From: Arachnia rubra
GTDB lineage: Bacteria; Actinomycetota; Actinomycetes; Propionibacteriales; Propionibacteriaceae
Assembly: GCF_019973735.1 (NCBI RefSeq)
Contig: NZ_AP024463.1
Location: 3,162,001-3,226,000, forward strand
Direction of reading: 5' to 3'
Length of the DNA stretch: 64,000 nucleotides
Position numbers and translations under genes: made by a program. The notes beneath the pieces were generated by a model, which was given only the letters and a program-made list of their open reading frames with translations, did not search any database and was not told the origin of the DNA. How positions within the stretch are numbered: the first letter of the stretch is position 1; each line of letters starts with the position of its first letter. Positions 1 through 9,314 of this stretch are shown piece by piece.

Positions 1-10
1 AACCAGGCCT

Positions 11-235
11 GTGTCGATTTCGCGACTTCTTGACTACCTCCAGGGCCTCGGTGAGCAGCCGGCCGTGAACCCGGCCCGGGTCAAGAACGGGGAGCTACCG
101 GCCTTCGAGCTGCCCGAGCCGAAGGTCGGTGCCTGGCTGTGGGCCCTGCTATCCGCGGTCTTCCTCGCGGCAATCCTCTGGGTGGTCCTGTTCGGTCCGC
201 CCGTCAGCGGCGGCTTCATCTACGAACAATTCTGA
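11..235 (+). CDS. Small single-TM protein, or C-terminal end of a longer gene
   Basis: The frame runs from the window edge, with the first usable start a GTG at 11, so this may be the tail of a longer gene that begins outside. The 74 residues hold one hydrophobic segment (about residues 42-64, rich in Leu, Ala, Trp) followed by a short tail ending FIYEQF. No family was recognised. It converges on the minus-strand ATPase-partner gene, whose stop lies inside the last bases of this frame (216-235). Membrane location is inferred only from the hydrophobic stretch. Confidence 0.4.
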   Translation: MSISRLLDYLQGLGEQPAVNPARVKNGELPAFELPEPKVGAWLWALLSAVFLAAILWVVLFGPPVSGGFIYEQF

Positions 236-1139
236 GATTCCCCCAGTCCGCTGAGCCGTCCCGCTGAGGCTTCATCACATCGAAAACCCCGAAAACCCTG
301 GCAATGTCAAGGACGTCGTCAGTGATCTGTGAGCGGAGAGACTCGGGGAGATCCTTCAACGCGGACAGCGCGGATCTCAGGTTTGCCTCCACCCCGATGA
401 CGTCGTCGAGGAGCCCGGCGACCTCGGCCCTGGTCATGCCGACGAGTACCTTTCCCAGCAGGGTCTGGTGGTCTATGGAATCCAGGATCCTGCGGGCAGC
501 CAAGGGATCGTGCATCAGGATGCGCCGGGCGCGTTCGACGTCTTTGACCAGCCCAGCCACCTCCGGACTGCGCAGCTCCGCTGGGACGGTCAGCCGCCAG
601 GTGGACCGGTACCCCTCCTGTGCGTTGAGTAGAGCACCTTCACCCAACTCCTCGACGAGGTGGCTACCTGGCTCTGGAGCGGATGGGATGCCTACCAGGT
701 GGACGAAAGAACGAACCGACCACAGGTCTGCGGCCTCCCGGACGGCGTCGCCCAGCATCGACGACGGACCGGTCAGCACCAGACAGCCCGCCCCAGGCTG
801 GGCCACACGAATACGCAGCTCGTTGAGAGCGTGCAGCACCTCGATCCGGCCCCGCGGATCCCACAGGTCCAGCCACACCACGCCCGGCAAGGGCAGGGAG
901 CGGCGCAACCAGCGATCCACGTCCCCGGTATCCGGTACAGCCCAGGCCTGCCCGGCTCTGCGGCACCAGAGCTCAGCCCTCGACCGGAGGTCGTCCAGTT
1001 GCAACCGGGACTGCGCGGCCAGGAACACCACGGAGCCGACGCCACGAATCCAGTCGAGGTGACGCCTCAGGTCGGCCCAGACCTGATCCGCGCCGACAGC
1101 AGGCAGCGGCGGTGAGGTGCCTCGCTCAGTCCGGCTCAT
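216..1139 (-). CDS. Partner protein of an ATPase module, unknown function
   Basis: This 307-residue protein starts at ATG 1139, which lies inside the last codons of the upstream ATPase gene (14-base overlap). That arrangement suggests translational coupling. The frame remains open further upstream, but those codons only shadow the ATPase gene. I see no Walker A motif. Near residues 85-95 is a hydrophobic strand ending in LDLWD, followed by a strand containing CLVLTGPSS. This reads like a P-loop-type fold that has lost its nucleotide loop. The C-terminal third is helical, with many Leu/Arg/Glu residues. The close pairing with an ATPase suggests that it is an effector or regulator of that ATPase. 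No family was recognised, so the function is unknown. Confidence 0.7.
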   Translation of the reverse strand: MSRTERGTSPPLPAVGADQVWADLRRHLDWIRGVGSVVFLAAQSRLQLDDLRSRAELWCRRAGQAWAVPDTGDVDRWLRRSLPLPGVVWLDLWDPRGRIEVLHALNELRIRVAQPGAGCLVLTGPSSMLGDAVREAADLWSVRSFVHLVGIPSAPEPGSHLVEELGEGALLNAQEGYRSTWRLTVPAELRSPEVAGLVKDVERARRILMHDPLAARRILDSIDHQTLLGKVLVGMTRAEVAGLLDDVIGVEANLRSALSALKDLPESLRSQITDDVLDIARVFGVFDVMKPQRDGSADWGNLRIVRR

Positions 1140-2409
1140 CCAGGAGCCTGTCCAGGAGTGGGTGGACCCCATACCAGTCCACGTTCCCATTGCGGTAGCA
1201 CAGCACATGTCCCAAGGCTTGAAGCAGCCAGGCATCAGATGCCTGAGCATGCGAGTAATCCAGTTGCTGAGTCCTTTTGACGTTGCGCAGGATCTCCCAT
1301 TGCTCTTGCGCCAACGCAACAGCGAGCTGGGAACGCAATCGCCGCTCTACCTCGTCGATCTCCTCAGGACGGACGGGAAGTGGGCCCTCTTTGAGCAATA
1401 GGGAGGAGACCAGGCGAAAGAGCTCGCGGAACAAACCTCCGGAGGAGCGGATGATCCGGTCAGCCTCCCTACCCAGGAGCCGTTCGAGGTCGCCTCCCGG
1501 AGCACGCTTGGCAAGTACATCGCGCAGTAGGTCGATGCCCTGCCGACAGTCGCTGCCGTCTCGCTCACGCACCTTCACATTGAGCACCGGCCAGATCTGG
1601 CTATCCCAGCCGATGGGCTTGACATAGATGGGAACCGTGTAGATTACGTGCATTCGTGGCAGCGCCAGCTCCGAGGCATATTCCGAGAACAGCGCCTCCA
1701 CCGATTCCTGGACCCTAGTAAAATTCGCGGTTCTTCCTCTGAAATGGTCAATAGAGTCAACGATGAAGACCGGGATTCGCCCCTCGGGCATATCCTTCAC
1801 CATGGCCTCAAAGAAACTGTGCATCTCCCGCCGGAAAGTCAGGCGATTCGACTTCAACGCATGTGCGACACTGGACTGGAATGATTCGTCATCGCGCAAG
1901 GCCATCTTGACCTTCAGGCTCACGGGGCCTGCCTCGGTAGAGATGTTGGGTTCCACGCTGAGGTCAAGGCGCGAAAGCAGATCCCGCATCCGCTCGCGCA
2001 GGCTTTCTCTAGGCACCTCTGCGGCTTCACAATTGTCCACAAAACCAGCGGCCAATCCTATGAAGAATGCCCCAGCCTCAAGAGGCAGCTCCGTATTGAA
2101 ATAGTCTTCGACATCACAATAGACGGGCACGTAGAGATTACGATCCAGTTCGCGTTCCAACCTCAGGAGCTCAGTGGTCTTGCCCGCCCCACGATATCCC
2201 GAGAGCAGCTGGACCGACCCGCCGGTGGTGAAGTCAATCGCCGTGGCCATCTCGCGGACCAGATCCGGACCCGCTGGCCCGTCGGGCTGGTCGTAGATCG
2301 GCACATAGTACCGGTCGTACTCCTCCTGCTCAGTTAGCTTTTGCGCACCCTGATGTAGGTTCAAGGCCCGGTAGAAGGCCTTGCGGCACTCCCGGTCGGT
2401 CTCGCCCAT
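1126..2409 (-). CDS. P-loop ATPase (AAA/STAND-like)
   Basis: This 427-residue cytoplasmic protein has a clear Walker A motif (GYRGAGKT, residues 71-78) and a Walker B strand (VFIVDSID, about 214-221). The region after the P-loop contains CDVEDYFNTE, typical of ATPases that follow a GxRGxGKTTEL loop. The C-terminal half is helical and may form a winged-helix or helical-bundle lid. ATG 2409 has no Shine-Dalgarno, but a TAGAAT box lies 6 nt upstream, so the transcript may be leaderless. It overlaps the downstream partner gene by 14 bases. Such ATPase-plus-unknown pairs are often found in defence or signalling modules. That role is inference here, and no known system was matched. Confidence 0.8.
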   Translation of the reverse strand: MGETDRECRKAFYRALNLHQGAQKLTEQEEYDRYYVPIYDQPDGPAGPDLVREMATAIDFTTGGSVQLLSGYRGAGKTTELLRLERELDRNLYVPVYCDVEDYFNTELPLEAGAFFIGLAAGFVDNCEAAEVPRESLRERMRDLLSRLDLSVEPNISTEAGPVSLKVKMALRDDESFQSSVAHALKSNRLTFRREMHSFFEAMVKDMPEGRIPVFIVDSIDHFRGRTANFTRVQESVEALFSEYASELALPRMHVIYTVPIYVKPIGWDSQIWPVLNVKVRERDGSDCRQGIDLLRDVLAKRAPGGDLERLLGREADRIIRSSGGLFRELFRLVSSLLLKEGPLPVRPEEIDEVERRLRSQLAVALAQEQWEILRNVKRTQQLDYSHAQASDAWLLQALGHVLCYRNGNVDWYGVHPLLDRLLDEPD

Positions 2410-2519
2410 GCGGCGATTCTATCTGCTGGAATCGCACAAAAAATCAACCGAGCTTCCGCAACTGACCTCTCTACGAGGCCGACCCCATGCACATCCCAGA
2501 CGCACAGAGCAGGTAGCCA

Positions 2520-3641
2520 TCAAGCGAGGAGGCGCTGGTAGGCCTCAACCATGGGGCCGATACCCTCCTCCCAGGTGGGCAGCGGGGCGAGTTGCTTCCG
2601 GTAGGACAGTGCCGCCGGACGGTCCAGCCGCGCCAGGAAGGCTCCCAGCTGGTCTTTGGGCGAGGTGAGCACCAGGTCCCCGGCGAGAGGCCCCAGGCGG
2701 CGGCGCACCTCGGGAACGTCGGAGGCCAGGACCGGAACTCCCGCAGCGAGAGCCTCGAACAGCTTGTTGGGCGAACCCCATGCATAGGACTGTGACAGAG
2801 TCTCGATCAACGCGAGCGACATGTCAGCGCCCGCCACCACCGAAACCACCTCATCGGGTGGCACCGGATCCATGCGGTGAATGAACGGCGACCGCGCCGC
2901 AGCCTCATCAACCAGGGACTGCATGTCCCCCGCCCCCACGAACAGGACGTGATGCCTGGCCCCTGCCGCGAACTCCTCAAGAATGAGCGGAATGTTCCGT
3001 CCCTCGGTCAGGTGACCGGTGTGCACGAACAACACCTCGTCGTCACGCAACCCCAGTTCGCCCCGCAGGTCACGGGCGGGGCGCCCACGAGTCACCTTTG
3101 CCGGATAGTTGACCACCACCAGCGGCCGCGCGATCCGGTAGTGGCCGGCGTACCAGTCGGCGATCTCGTCGTTGACGGCGGTCACCACCTGGCAGCGACG
3201 GATGAAACGGGCCTCCACCTGCTCGGCGAGGGTCTTCTTCACCCCGGTCATGGTGGGGGTGCGGGTCTCGAGTTCGTGGGGGTTGTAGACCAGCGGGGCC
3301 TTCGCACGTTTTGCGAGCGCCCACGCCAGGGGCAGCGCCCAGACGGCGTGCGCACTGACGACGGCGATGTCGGCGTCGCGGTAGCCCCGGTAAACCTCCT
3401 GGAACCAGCCCCCGACCTTCTGGAACCGGCTCACGAGGGTGTCGTGTTTCGGGGTGGGGCTTCCGACCCGGTCGATCACGATGCCGGGTTCTACCGGTTG
3501 CAGACCAGAACGTTCATCCACCTGCAAGCCCACCAGCCGGACCTGAACGCCGAGGTCCGCTGCCACCAGGCTGCGCGCCATCCGCATCAGCCTGGACTCG
3601 TTGTCCATGGGCGACTGGTAGAGATGCAGGGCGAGACTCAC
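2520..3641 (-). CDS. Glycosyltransferase, GT-B fold (GT4-like)
   Basis: This 373-residue enzyme has the look of a retaining GT4 glycosyltransferase. The N-terminal half contains an Asp-rich nucleotide-fold domain, with NPHELETRTP after about residue 110. The C-terminal half has the donor-binding pattern SPNKLFEALAAGVPVLASD. The GTG start at 3641 overlaps the stop of the upstream amidotransferase gene (GTGA), so it is the last gene of the polysaccharide operon and probably translationally coupled. It should transfer a nucleotide-activated sugar to a lipid-linked acceptor at the inner membrane face. The sugar cannot be deduced from sequence. Confidence 0.88.
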   Translation of the reverse strand: MSLALHLYQSPMDNESRLMRMARSLVAADLGVQVRLVGLQVDERSGLQPVEPGIVIDRVGSPTPKHDTLVSRFQKVGGWFQEVYRGYRDADIAVVSAHAVWALPLAWALAKRAKAPLVYNPHELETRTPTMTGVKKTLAEQVEARFIRRCQVVTAVNDEIADWYAGHYRIARPLVVVNYPAKVTRGRPARDLRGELGLRDDEVLFVHTGHLTEGRNIPLILEEFAAGARHHVLFVGAGDMQSLVDEAAARSPFIHRMDPVPPDEVVSVVAGADMSLALIETLSQSYAWGSPNKLFEALAAGVPVLASDVPEVRRRLGPLAGDLVLTSPKDQLGAFLARLDRPAALSYRKQLAPLPTWEEGIGPMVEAYQRLLA

Positions 3642-4760
3642 TTCGGATACCAACCTCTCTTGCGGAGCACGTTGACGCCGTTTCGCAGGAATTGCACGAA
3701 ACCATAGGAATTCTTGTAGTCGCGGAACGACTTCACGGGCGCGGCCATCAAGTCGTCGAACTCGCGATCCGTGAAGTTCAGCTTCTTGCAGAAGAACTCC
3801 CGGTCGCGGCGGATCAGGTCCTCGGTGTAGTCGTTGTGCTCGATCTCCTCGAGGGCCTGTTCGCGGGTGATCTGGCCGGAGTTGATCAGGTCCGACAGGT
3901 GCCCGCGGCGCTTGTCGATGTTGAACTTCACGGGGAGTATGTAGCCTTGGAAGAAGCGGGTGAAGATCGACTCGAAGTGCTTGCCCGGGTAGGGACGCCA
4001 GTCCAGCTGCTCCTGCATCTGTTTGACCGCGGCGGCCTTGTTGTACTCGAAGTAGTTCAGGATACTGACGATCCGCACGCGCGCCACCGTGTTGGTGTAG
4101 CCCAGCTCCGTGAACCCGAAGTGCGGGTAGGTGGTGAGTTTCTCGCGCCCGAACTTGTCGTGGACGGCCTTGATGTAGCGCCAGTCGGAGTGCCCGTAGG
4201 ACCACGACGGGACGCTGATCGCCTCGGTGCGGAAGTTCATGCCGGAGATGATGTACTTGACGCCGTACTTGCGCGCGAACTTCCACATGCACGCCTGGAT
4301 GGCGTGGTCGGCGGGCACGTCCGCGTCGGGGGTGGAGGCCAGCAGGAAGGCGCGCTGGAGGTCGTAGAACTGGCGCAGGTCGAGGACCTCGGTGACCAGG
4401 TCGAGGTCGAGGGCCTTGACCGTCTTCTCGACGTTGCTGACGGCCAGTTCCGTGTTCCAGCCGTTGTCGACGTGGAACGCGAGAGGTCGCAGCCCCAGCT
4501 CCTTGACCTTGACCGCAACCGACGTGGAATCGACGCCGCCGGACAGGCCGATCAGGCAGTCGTAGCGCTTCTTCGCGCCGGCCTCCTTGATCTCCTTGAC
4601 GATGGCGGACAGTTTCGCCTCACCGTCGGCTCCCGTGAAGACCCTGCTGGGAAGCAGCTCCTCGTAGCGGCGGCAGTGGTTGCAGACCCCCCCCGACCAA
4701 CTCCAGGGCCGGGTCGTCGACGCTGCGCATGATGCAGTGGCTGCACTCCAGAACGGTCAT
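3638..4760 (-). pseudogene. N-acetyl sugar amidotransferase (WbpG/PseA family), frameshifted at a G8 tract
   Basis: ATG 4760 (preceded by AGGAG) opens a frame with a zinc-ribbon-like start, ECSHCIMRSVDDPALELVGG. The reading then breaks in a run of eight G (complement of 4687-4694). Removing one G restores VCNHCRRYEELLP, the second CxxC, and continues in the frame that ends at 3638. It passes through the PP-loop motif SGGVDS and the family C-terminal region (FARKYGVKYIISGMN, QGYILPVKFN). The corrected protein is about 373 residues, the usual size. Family enzymes use ammonia delivered by HisH2/HisF2 to turn an N-acetyl group of a nucleotide sugar into an acetamidino group, and those two genes lie directly upstream. 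The shift could be phase variation, a mutation or a sequencing error. Confidence 0.85.
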
Positions 4761-4772
4761 CCTCAGCTCCTG

Positions 4773-5540
4773 TCAGTCGTTGATCTGCGGCAGGACGGCA
4801 TCCAGTTCCTGCTCCGTCGGGTAGGTGATCAGAACCGCCCGGTGCGGGCCGTAGAAGGTGAACATCGACCCGGCCGCGACGGCGGCGGCCCCCGCGTCCA
4901 GGGCAGCGGCGAAGTGCTCGACCCTGCCAGCCCCGCCGTGCGCGATCACCGGAACCGGCACCGCGTCCGCGACGCAACGCACCAGGTCAAGGTTGTAGCC
5001 GCCCATCTCACCTTCGCGGGCCATGTCCGTGACGATCAGCTCGCCCGCCCCCAGCTCACAGGCCTGCCGAGCCCATTCGGCGGGTTCGAGGTCGAGGGGC
5101 CGTCCCCCGCCGCCCGGGAAGGGGCGGAACCGCTGCTGGTCGTCGACGCCGACGTCGATGGCGCCGACCACGGCCTGCCTGCCGTAGTTCTGCGCGGCCG
5201 TCGCGACGGTGTCCTGCGCGTCGAGCAGACCGGAACCGAAGATGACCTTCTCGACTCCCGCGGAGAGGATGTCGCGCACCTGGGAGTAGGTCTTGACGCC
5301 GCCGCCGTAGGCGAGGGGCATGAAGGCCTCGGTGGCGATGTCCTCGATCTGGGCGGGAGTCACCACCGGTTTTCCGCGCCGGGCGGAGATGTCGACGATC
5401 ACCAGCTCGTCGATGCCCTTGTCGTTGAAGATCTTGACCGTGTTGATCGGATCGCCGATGTAGGTCGTCCTCCCGTATCCCCGGGTCTTCACGACGAAGC
5501 CGTCCAGCAGCTGCATCGTGGCTATCACTCGTGCTCTCAT
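4773..5540 (-). CDS. HisF2-like subunit for sugar amidination
   Basis: This 255-residue TIM-barrel protein is related to the HisF cyclase subunit of imidazole glycerol phosphate synthase. ATG 5540 overlaps the stop of the HisH-like gene (ATGA). The second-strand Asp is kept (GAIDVG), but the position of the first catalytic Asp of true HisF is Gln (ATMQLLDGFVVKT). The same change is seen in the HisF2 proteins of O-antigen clusters. It sits between a HisH2-like gene and a WbpG/PseA-type amidotransferase. Its likely job is to channel ammonia from the glutaminase to the sugar amidotransferase rather than to make histidine. Confidence 0.88.
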   Translation of the reverse strand: MRARVIATMQLLDGFVVKTRGYGRTTYIGDPINTVKIFNDKGIDELVIVDISARRGKPVVTPAQIEDIATEAFMPLAYGGGVKTYSQVRDILSAGVEKVIFGSGLLDAQDTVATAAQNYGRQAVVGAIDVGVDDQQRFRPFPGGGGRPLDLEPAEWARQACELGAGELIVTDMAREGEMGGYNLDLVRCVADAVPVPVIAHGGAGRVEHFAAALDAGAAAVAAGSMFTFYGPHRAVLITYPTEQELDAVLPQIND

Positions 5541-6157
5541 GCTCGCCATCCTGCAAATTCGGTCAGCACCGCCATGCCGAAACGGTGGGACTTCTCGGGG
5601 TGGAACTGCATTCCCACCACGGAGTCCCGGCCCACGACCGCGCTGAAGCCCACCCCGTAGGTCGCGCGGGCCCAGGTGATCCCGCCTTCGTCCAAGGGCG
5701 CGAAGTAGGAGTGGGCGAAGTAGAAGCGTCCCGGATCGGGAAGGGCGAAACCGCCGTTCTCGACGGAATGGACGTCCCTCCATCCCATGTGCGGGATACG
5801 CCGGTTGGTCACGTGATCCGCGAACGCCTCGCAACGTCCCGGTATCAGACCCAGGCCGGGGAGTTCGCCCTCGGAACTGCCCTCCAGCAGCATCTGCATC
5901 CCGAGGCAGATTCCCAGGAGGGGTTTCCCGGCGGCCGCATGGTCCAGGACCGCGTCGGCCATCCCGGATTCCCGCAAACCGGCGATTCCCGCGTCGTAGG
6001 AGCCGACCCCGGGAAGGATCAGGTGGTGCTGAGCCGCCACCTCCTCGGGGGTGGAGACCAACACCGGGACGGCGTTGATGTAACGCAACATGTTCATCAC
6101 GGACCCTAGGTTTCCCACACCGTGATTGACCACACCGATGGCAGCGGCCTGCGTCAT
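5537..6157 (-). CDS. HisH2-like glutaminase subunit for sugar amidination
   Basis: This 206-residue class I glutamine amidotransferase has the nucleophile elbow GICLGMQ (Cys about residue 84) and the His-Glu pair in MQFHPEKS near the C terminus. The N terminus keeps the HisH hallmark NHGVGNLGSV. It hydrolyses glutamine and feeds ammonia to the HisF2-like partner, whose start overlaps its stop by ATGA. The placement in a polysaccharide operon next to an amidotransferase, with no other his gene present, points to sugar amidination (compare WbpG-HisH2-HisF2 of Pseudomonas aeruginosa O5) rather than histidine synthesis. Confidence 0.88.
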   Translation of the reverse strand: MTQAAAIGVVNHGVGNLGSVMNMLRYINAVPVLVSTPEEVAAQHHLILPGVGSYDAGIAGLRESGMADAVLDHAAAGKPLLGICLGMQMLLEGSSEGELPGLGLIPGRCEAFADHVTNRRIPHMGWRDVHSVENGGFALPDPGRFYFAHSYFAPLDEGGITWARATYGVGFSAVVGRDSVVGMQFHPEKSHRFGMAVLTEFAGWRA

Positions 6158-6244
6158 GTACTGAAGCCTTTCCAGACCGGCGGACGCCCGGTCCTCCGTA
6201 AATCTACCACTGTGAAGCGACGACCTAGCCCGTCATCGCGGGGC

Positions 6245-7465
6245 TCAGAACCGCCCGCCCAGCACGTCCAGGAACTGCCTGGCCAGCACGGGCATCGCGT
6301 GGTGTTCACGCACCCAGGCCACGGACAGCTCCCCCAGCCTGGTTCTCTCCTCCGCGGGCAGGGCGACGGCCTGCCTGATGGCGCGGGCGATGTCGGCGGG
6401 GTCCTCACCACGGGCGCGGATGGTGGAGCCCGCGTAGACCATGGGTGAGTGCTCGGACGCGAAGGCGTTGATGATCGGGACCCCGGTGGCCATGTAGTCG
6501 AAGATCTTGTTGGCCGAGACCCCGAAGGTGTACAAGGGGCTGGTTTTCGATCCGATGTAGAGGGCATCGCACAGCTTCAGCGCCTCGTGCACCTGCGACT
6601 TGGGAATGCTGCCCGCGAAGATCACGTGCGCCCCGGAGTCCCTGGCCTGCTTCTCCAGGTCGGTCCGGTACAGGCCGTCGCCGAGCAGCAGCGCGGTGAC
6701 GGGTTCGTCGCGGATCAGGGCCATCGCGGAGACGAAATCGTCCATGGCGTTGGCGTTGGTCATGCCGCCCGCGTAGCCGATGACCGCGCGCCCACGCTCG
6801 TGGAGGTCCTCGACCTGCGACGCGAAGGACTCAGGCGCGGGCTCGTGGGGGGCGTCGCTCTCGATGCCGTTGGGAATCGGGATCACGGGGGTGATGATCC
6901 CCAGCGACCGGACGTGGGGCTCGGCGTTGGGCAGGATCGACACGATGGCGTCGCTGTTGCGGTAGGCCGACTTCTCCGCCTGCGCCATCGCCCACATCAG
7001 CGGATGCCTCGGCGAATGGCCGCCGAGTTCGATGGGGGTCAGCGGCCACAGGTCGTGGATCTCGTGGACCAGCAGCGCTCCCGACGCCTTCGCGATCCGC
7101 TGCGCCAGGTAGGTGTCGAAGGGGTAGGTGGAGGACGCGATGACGGCGTCGGGCCGGACCTCGCGGGCGATCCGCCGGGCGGCCAGCCAGCCGCGGCCCG
7201 CGAAGTCCACCATGCTCAGCACCCGGCCGATGCCGTTGCCGTCGTAGGTGCGGGTCCGGATGAAGCGGAACTCGACCCCATCGATCTCCATGGGCTTGAG
7301 GGGTTCGGCGTCCGGGAAGTTCTTCTTCCGCAGGTGGCTGTAGGTGCCCGCCAGCAGGACGGTTTCAGCGCCCAGCCTGGCCCACTGCGTCGCCATCGCG
7401 TGGCAGCGGTACTCCATCCCCAGGGTCGGGGATCCGGCGTAGTGGTCGATGTAGAGGATGCGCAT
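6245..7465 (-). CDS. Glycosyltransferase, GT4 family (WbuB-like)
   Basis: This 406-residue GT-B enzyme starts MRILYIDHYAGSP, a typical N terminus of WbuB-type glycosyltransferases. It contains the segments HEIHDLWPLTP, IPNGIESD and VIGYAGG. A donor-site pattern near residue 320 reads TFGVSANKIFDYMATGVPI, with the Glu of the usual EX7E motif less obvious. The start ATG 7465 lies one base after the stop of the FlaA1-like gene, so they are cotranscribed. It probably adds an N-acetylated hexosamine-type sugar to the lipid carrier. The exact sugar is unknown. Confidence 0.88.
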   Translation of the reverse strand: MRILYIDHYAGSPTLGMEYRCHAMATQWARLGAETVLLAGTYSHLRKKNFPDAEPLKPMEIDGVEFRFIRTRTYDGNGIGRVLSMVDFAGRGWLAARRIAREVRPDAVIASSTYPFDTYLAQRIAKASGALLVHEIHDLWPLTPIELGGHSPRHPLMWAMAQAEKSAYRNSDAIVSILPNAEPHVRSLGIITPVIPIPNGIESDAPHEPAPESFASQVEDLHERGRAVIGYAGGMTNANAMDDFVSAMALIRDEPVTALLLGDGLYRTDLEKQARDSGAHVIFAGSIPKSQVHEALKLCDALYIGSKTSPLYTFGVSANKIFDYMATGVPIINAFASEHSPMVYAGSTIRARGEDPADIARAIRQAVALPAEERTRLGELSVAWVREHHAMPVLARQFLDVLGGRF

Positions 7466-7466
7466 G

Positions 7467-9314
7467 TCAGGACTCGGGACGTTCCAGGTTGATTCCGTCG
7501 AGGCCGGAGTGGGCCAGTTCCTCCGCCAGCCGCGCGGCCTCCTCGGCGTTGCGCTGGTGGGTCAGCTTGGTCAGCGACTCGGGGTCGGAGCCGTCGACGG
7601 TCGCCAGGAGCACCGGGTCGAGGGCGGGGACGCTGACCCGGCTGATCATCTCGTGCGAGGTCGGGGTGCGGGACTCGTCGTCGCTGAACAGCACCTCGTG
7701 CATCTTCTCGTTGGGGCGCAGGCCCGTGAAGATGATCCTTACGTCCTTGCCGGAGCGCTTGATGAGGTCCTTGGCGACGTCCAGGATCCGCACCGGCTCG
7801 CCCATGTCCAGGACCAGGACGTCGGCGGGCTCGCCGATGGCGCCGGCCTGGATGGTCAGCTCGCACGCCTCGGGGATGGTCATGAAGTAGCGCGTGATCT
7901 CGGGGTGGGTGACCGTGACGGGACCGCCCTGCTCGATCTGACGGGTGAAGGTGTGCAGCATCGAGCCGCGCGAGCCGAGCACGTTGCCGAACCGCACCGA
8001 CAACCAGTTGCGGCCGGTCTTGCCGGCGTAGAAGGCCGTCAGCTCCTCGGCGAGGCGCTTGGTCTTGCCCAGCACCGACGTGGCGTCGGCGGCCTTGTCG
8101 GTGGACACGTTCACCAGGCGCTGGACGCCATACTTCTCGGCGGCCTGCAGCACGTTGAGGGTGCCGACGGTGTTGGTCTTCCAGCCTTCGAGGGGGTACT
8201 GCTCCAGCATCGGGAGGTGCTTGAGGGCGGCGGCGTGGAACACCACGTCGGGGCGGTGGTCGGCGAAGACCTTGTCGAGGGCCTCGACGTCGCGGATGTC
8301 GCAGAGCACCATGTTGGGGGTGTCGAGCAACCCCTGGTTATAGATGGATAGCTGGGTGCCGTGCAGCCCGGACTCGTCGCGGTCCAGCATGACGAGCTCC
8401 TTGGGCCCGAAGCGGTGCACCTGGCGGGCCAGCTCGGAGCCGATGGAGCCGCCGGCCCCGGTCACGAGCACCACCTTGCCGGACAGGTAGTCGGCGATCT
8501 CCCCGAGGTTGGTCTTGATCTGGGCGCGGCCCAGCAGGTCGGTGACGTTCAGCTGGTGCAGGTCGCCCAGGCCCACGCGTCCCGAGACGAGGTCCTTGGT
8601 GGACGGCATCACGAGGGTCTCCAGGCCGGCCCCGTCGGCGAGCTCGGAGATCTCACGCATGAACGTGCGGTCCGCGGTCGGGATGGCGACGATGAGCTTC
8701 TCAACGCCGTGCTGGCGCGCGATGGCGACGATCTGCTCCCGGTTGCCGAGGACCTTGGCGCCCTGGATGTGCAGATTGCTCTTGGCCGGGTCGTCGTCGA
8801 TGTAGCCGACGATCTCGTACGGGGCGTCGGGGTCGTAGGCCAGGAGACGTCCGAGCTGCTGGCCCGCGTTGCCCGCGCCGTAGACGAGGACCGGCTCGCC
8901 GTCCTCGTGACGCTGGGCGGAGCGGCTGACGGTGCGGAACAAGAACCGGCCCGCAGCCATCAACACCAGCGCCGCCAGGGGCACGGTGAAGGTGACCACC
9001 CGCGGATAGCCCGAGGGGGCGAAGAAGACCGAGAAGACACCGAGCACCAGCCCGATCCCGAGGGTGATCAGGGCCAGGAGGGCCGACTCCTCGAACGAAG
9101 CGATGACGTGACGGCCACGGTAGAGCCTCGTCAGCAGGCCGACGACAACCTGCAGGACGACGGCCGCGACGGCGTACTGGATGACGAACTGCGTCTCCGG
9201 CCGGGCCAGCGTGAAGGTGTAGCGCGCGAAGACAAGAGCCATCGCGGCGACGCACCAGCTCGCTCCGTCCCACAAGGCCAGTCCGGCTCGGAGGAGACCG
9301 GTTCGGGTGGTCAT
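7467..9314 (-). CDS. Polysaccharide biosynthesis nucleotide-sugar dehydratase (FlaA1/CapD/WbpM family)
   Basis: This is a 615-residue membrane enzyme from ATG 9314. Four hydrophobic segments fill the first 150 residues. A CoA-binding-like Rossmann region follows (VYGAGNAGQQLGRLL), then the dehydratase domain with GAGGSIGSELARQ and a catalytic-region segment STDKAADATSVLGKTK. RFGNVLGSRGSM and HPEITRYFMTIPEA are family signatures. Members convert UDP-N-acetylglucosamine or a related sugar to a 4-keto-6-deoxy intermediate. An AGGAGGAG stretch lies 11 bases upstream of ATG. A TTG three codons earlier sits closer to it and could be the true start. This is the first gene of the six-gene polysaccharide operon. 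Confidence 0.9.
   Translation of the reverse strand: MTTRTGLLRAGLALWDGASWCVAAMALVFARYTFTLARPETQFVIQYAVAAVVLQVVVGLLTRLYRGRHVIASFEESALLALITLGIGLVLGVFSVFFAPSGYPRVVTFTVPLAALVLMAAGRFLFRTVSRSAQRHEDGEPVLVYGAGNAGQQLGRLLAYDPDAPYEIVGYIDDDPAKSNLHIQGAKVLGNREQIVAIARQHGVEKLIVAIPTADRTFMREISELADGAGLETLVMPSTKDLVSGRVGLGDLHQLNVTDLLGRAQIKTNLGEIADYLSGKVVLVTGAGGSIGSELARQVHRFGPKELVMLDRDESGLHGTQLSIYNQGLLDTPNMVLCDIRDVEALDKVFADHRPDVVFHAAALKHLPMLEQYPLEGWKTNTVGTLNVLQAAEKYGVQRLVNVSTDKAADATSVLGKTKRLAEELTAFYAGKTGRNWLSVRFGNVLGSRGSMLHTFTRQIEQGGPVTVTHPEITRYFMTIPEACELTIQAGAIGEPADVLVLDMGEPVRILDVAKDLIKRSGKDVRIIFTGLRPNEKMHEVLFSDDESRTPTSHEMISRVSVPALDPVLLATVDGSDPESLTKLTHQRNAEEAARLAEELAHSGLDGINLERPES

Noticed and set aside
4773..5540. 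True hisF for histidine synthesis
   Set aside because: The first catalytic Asp is replaced by Gln and the neighbours are polysaccharide genes, pointing to HisF2.
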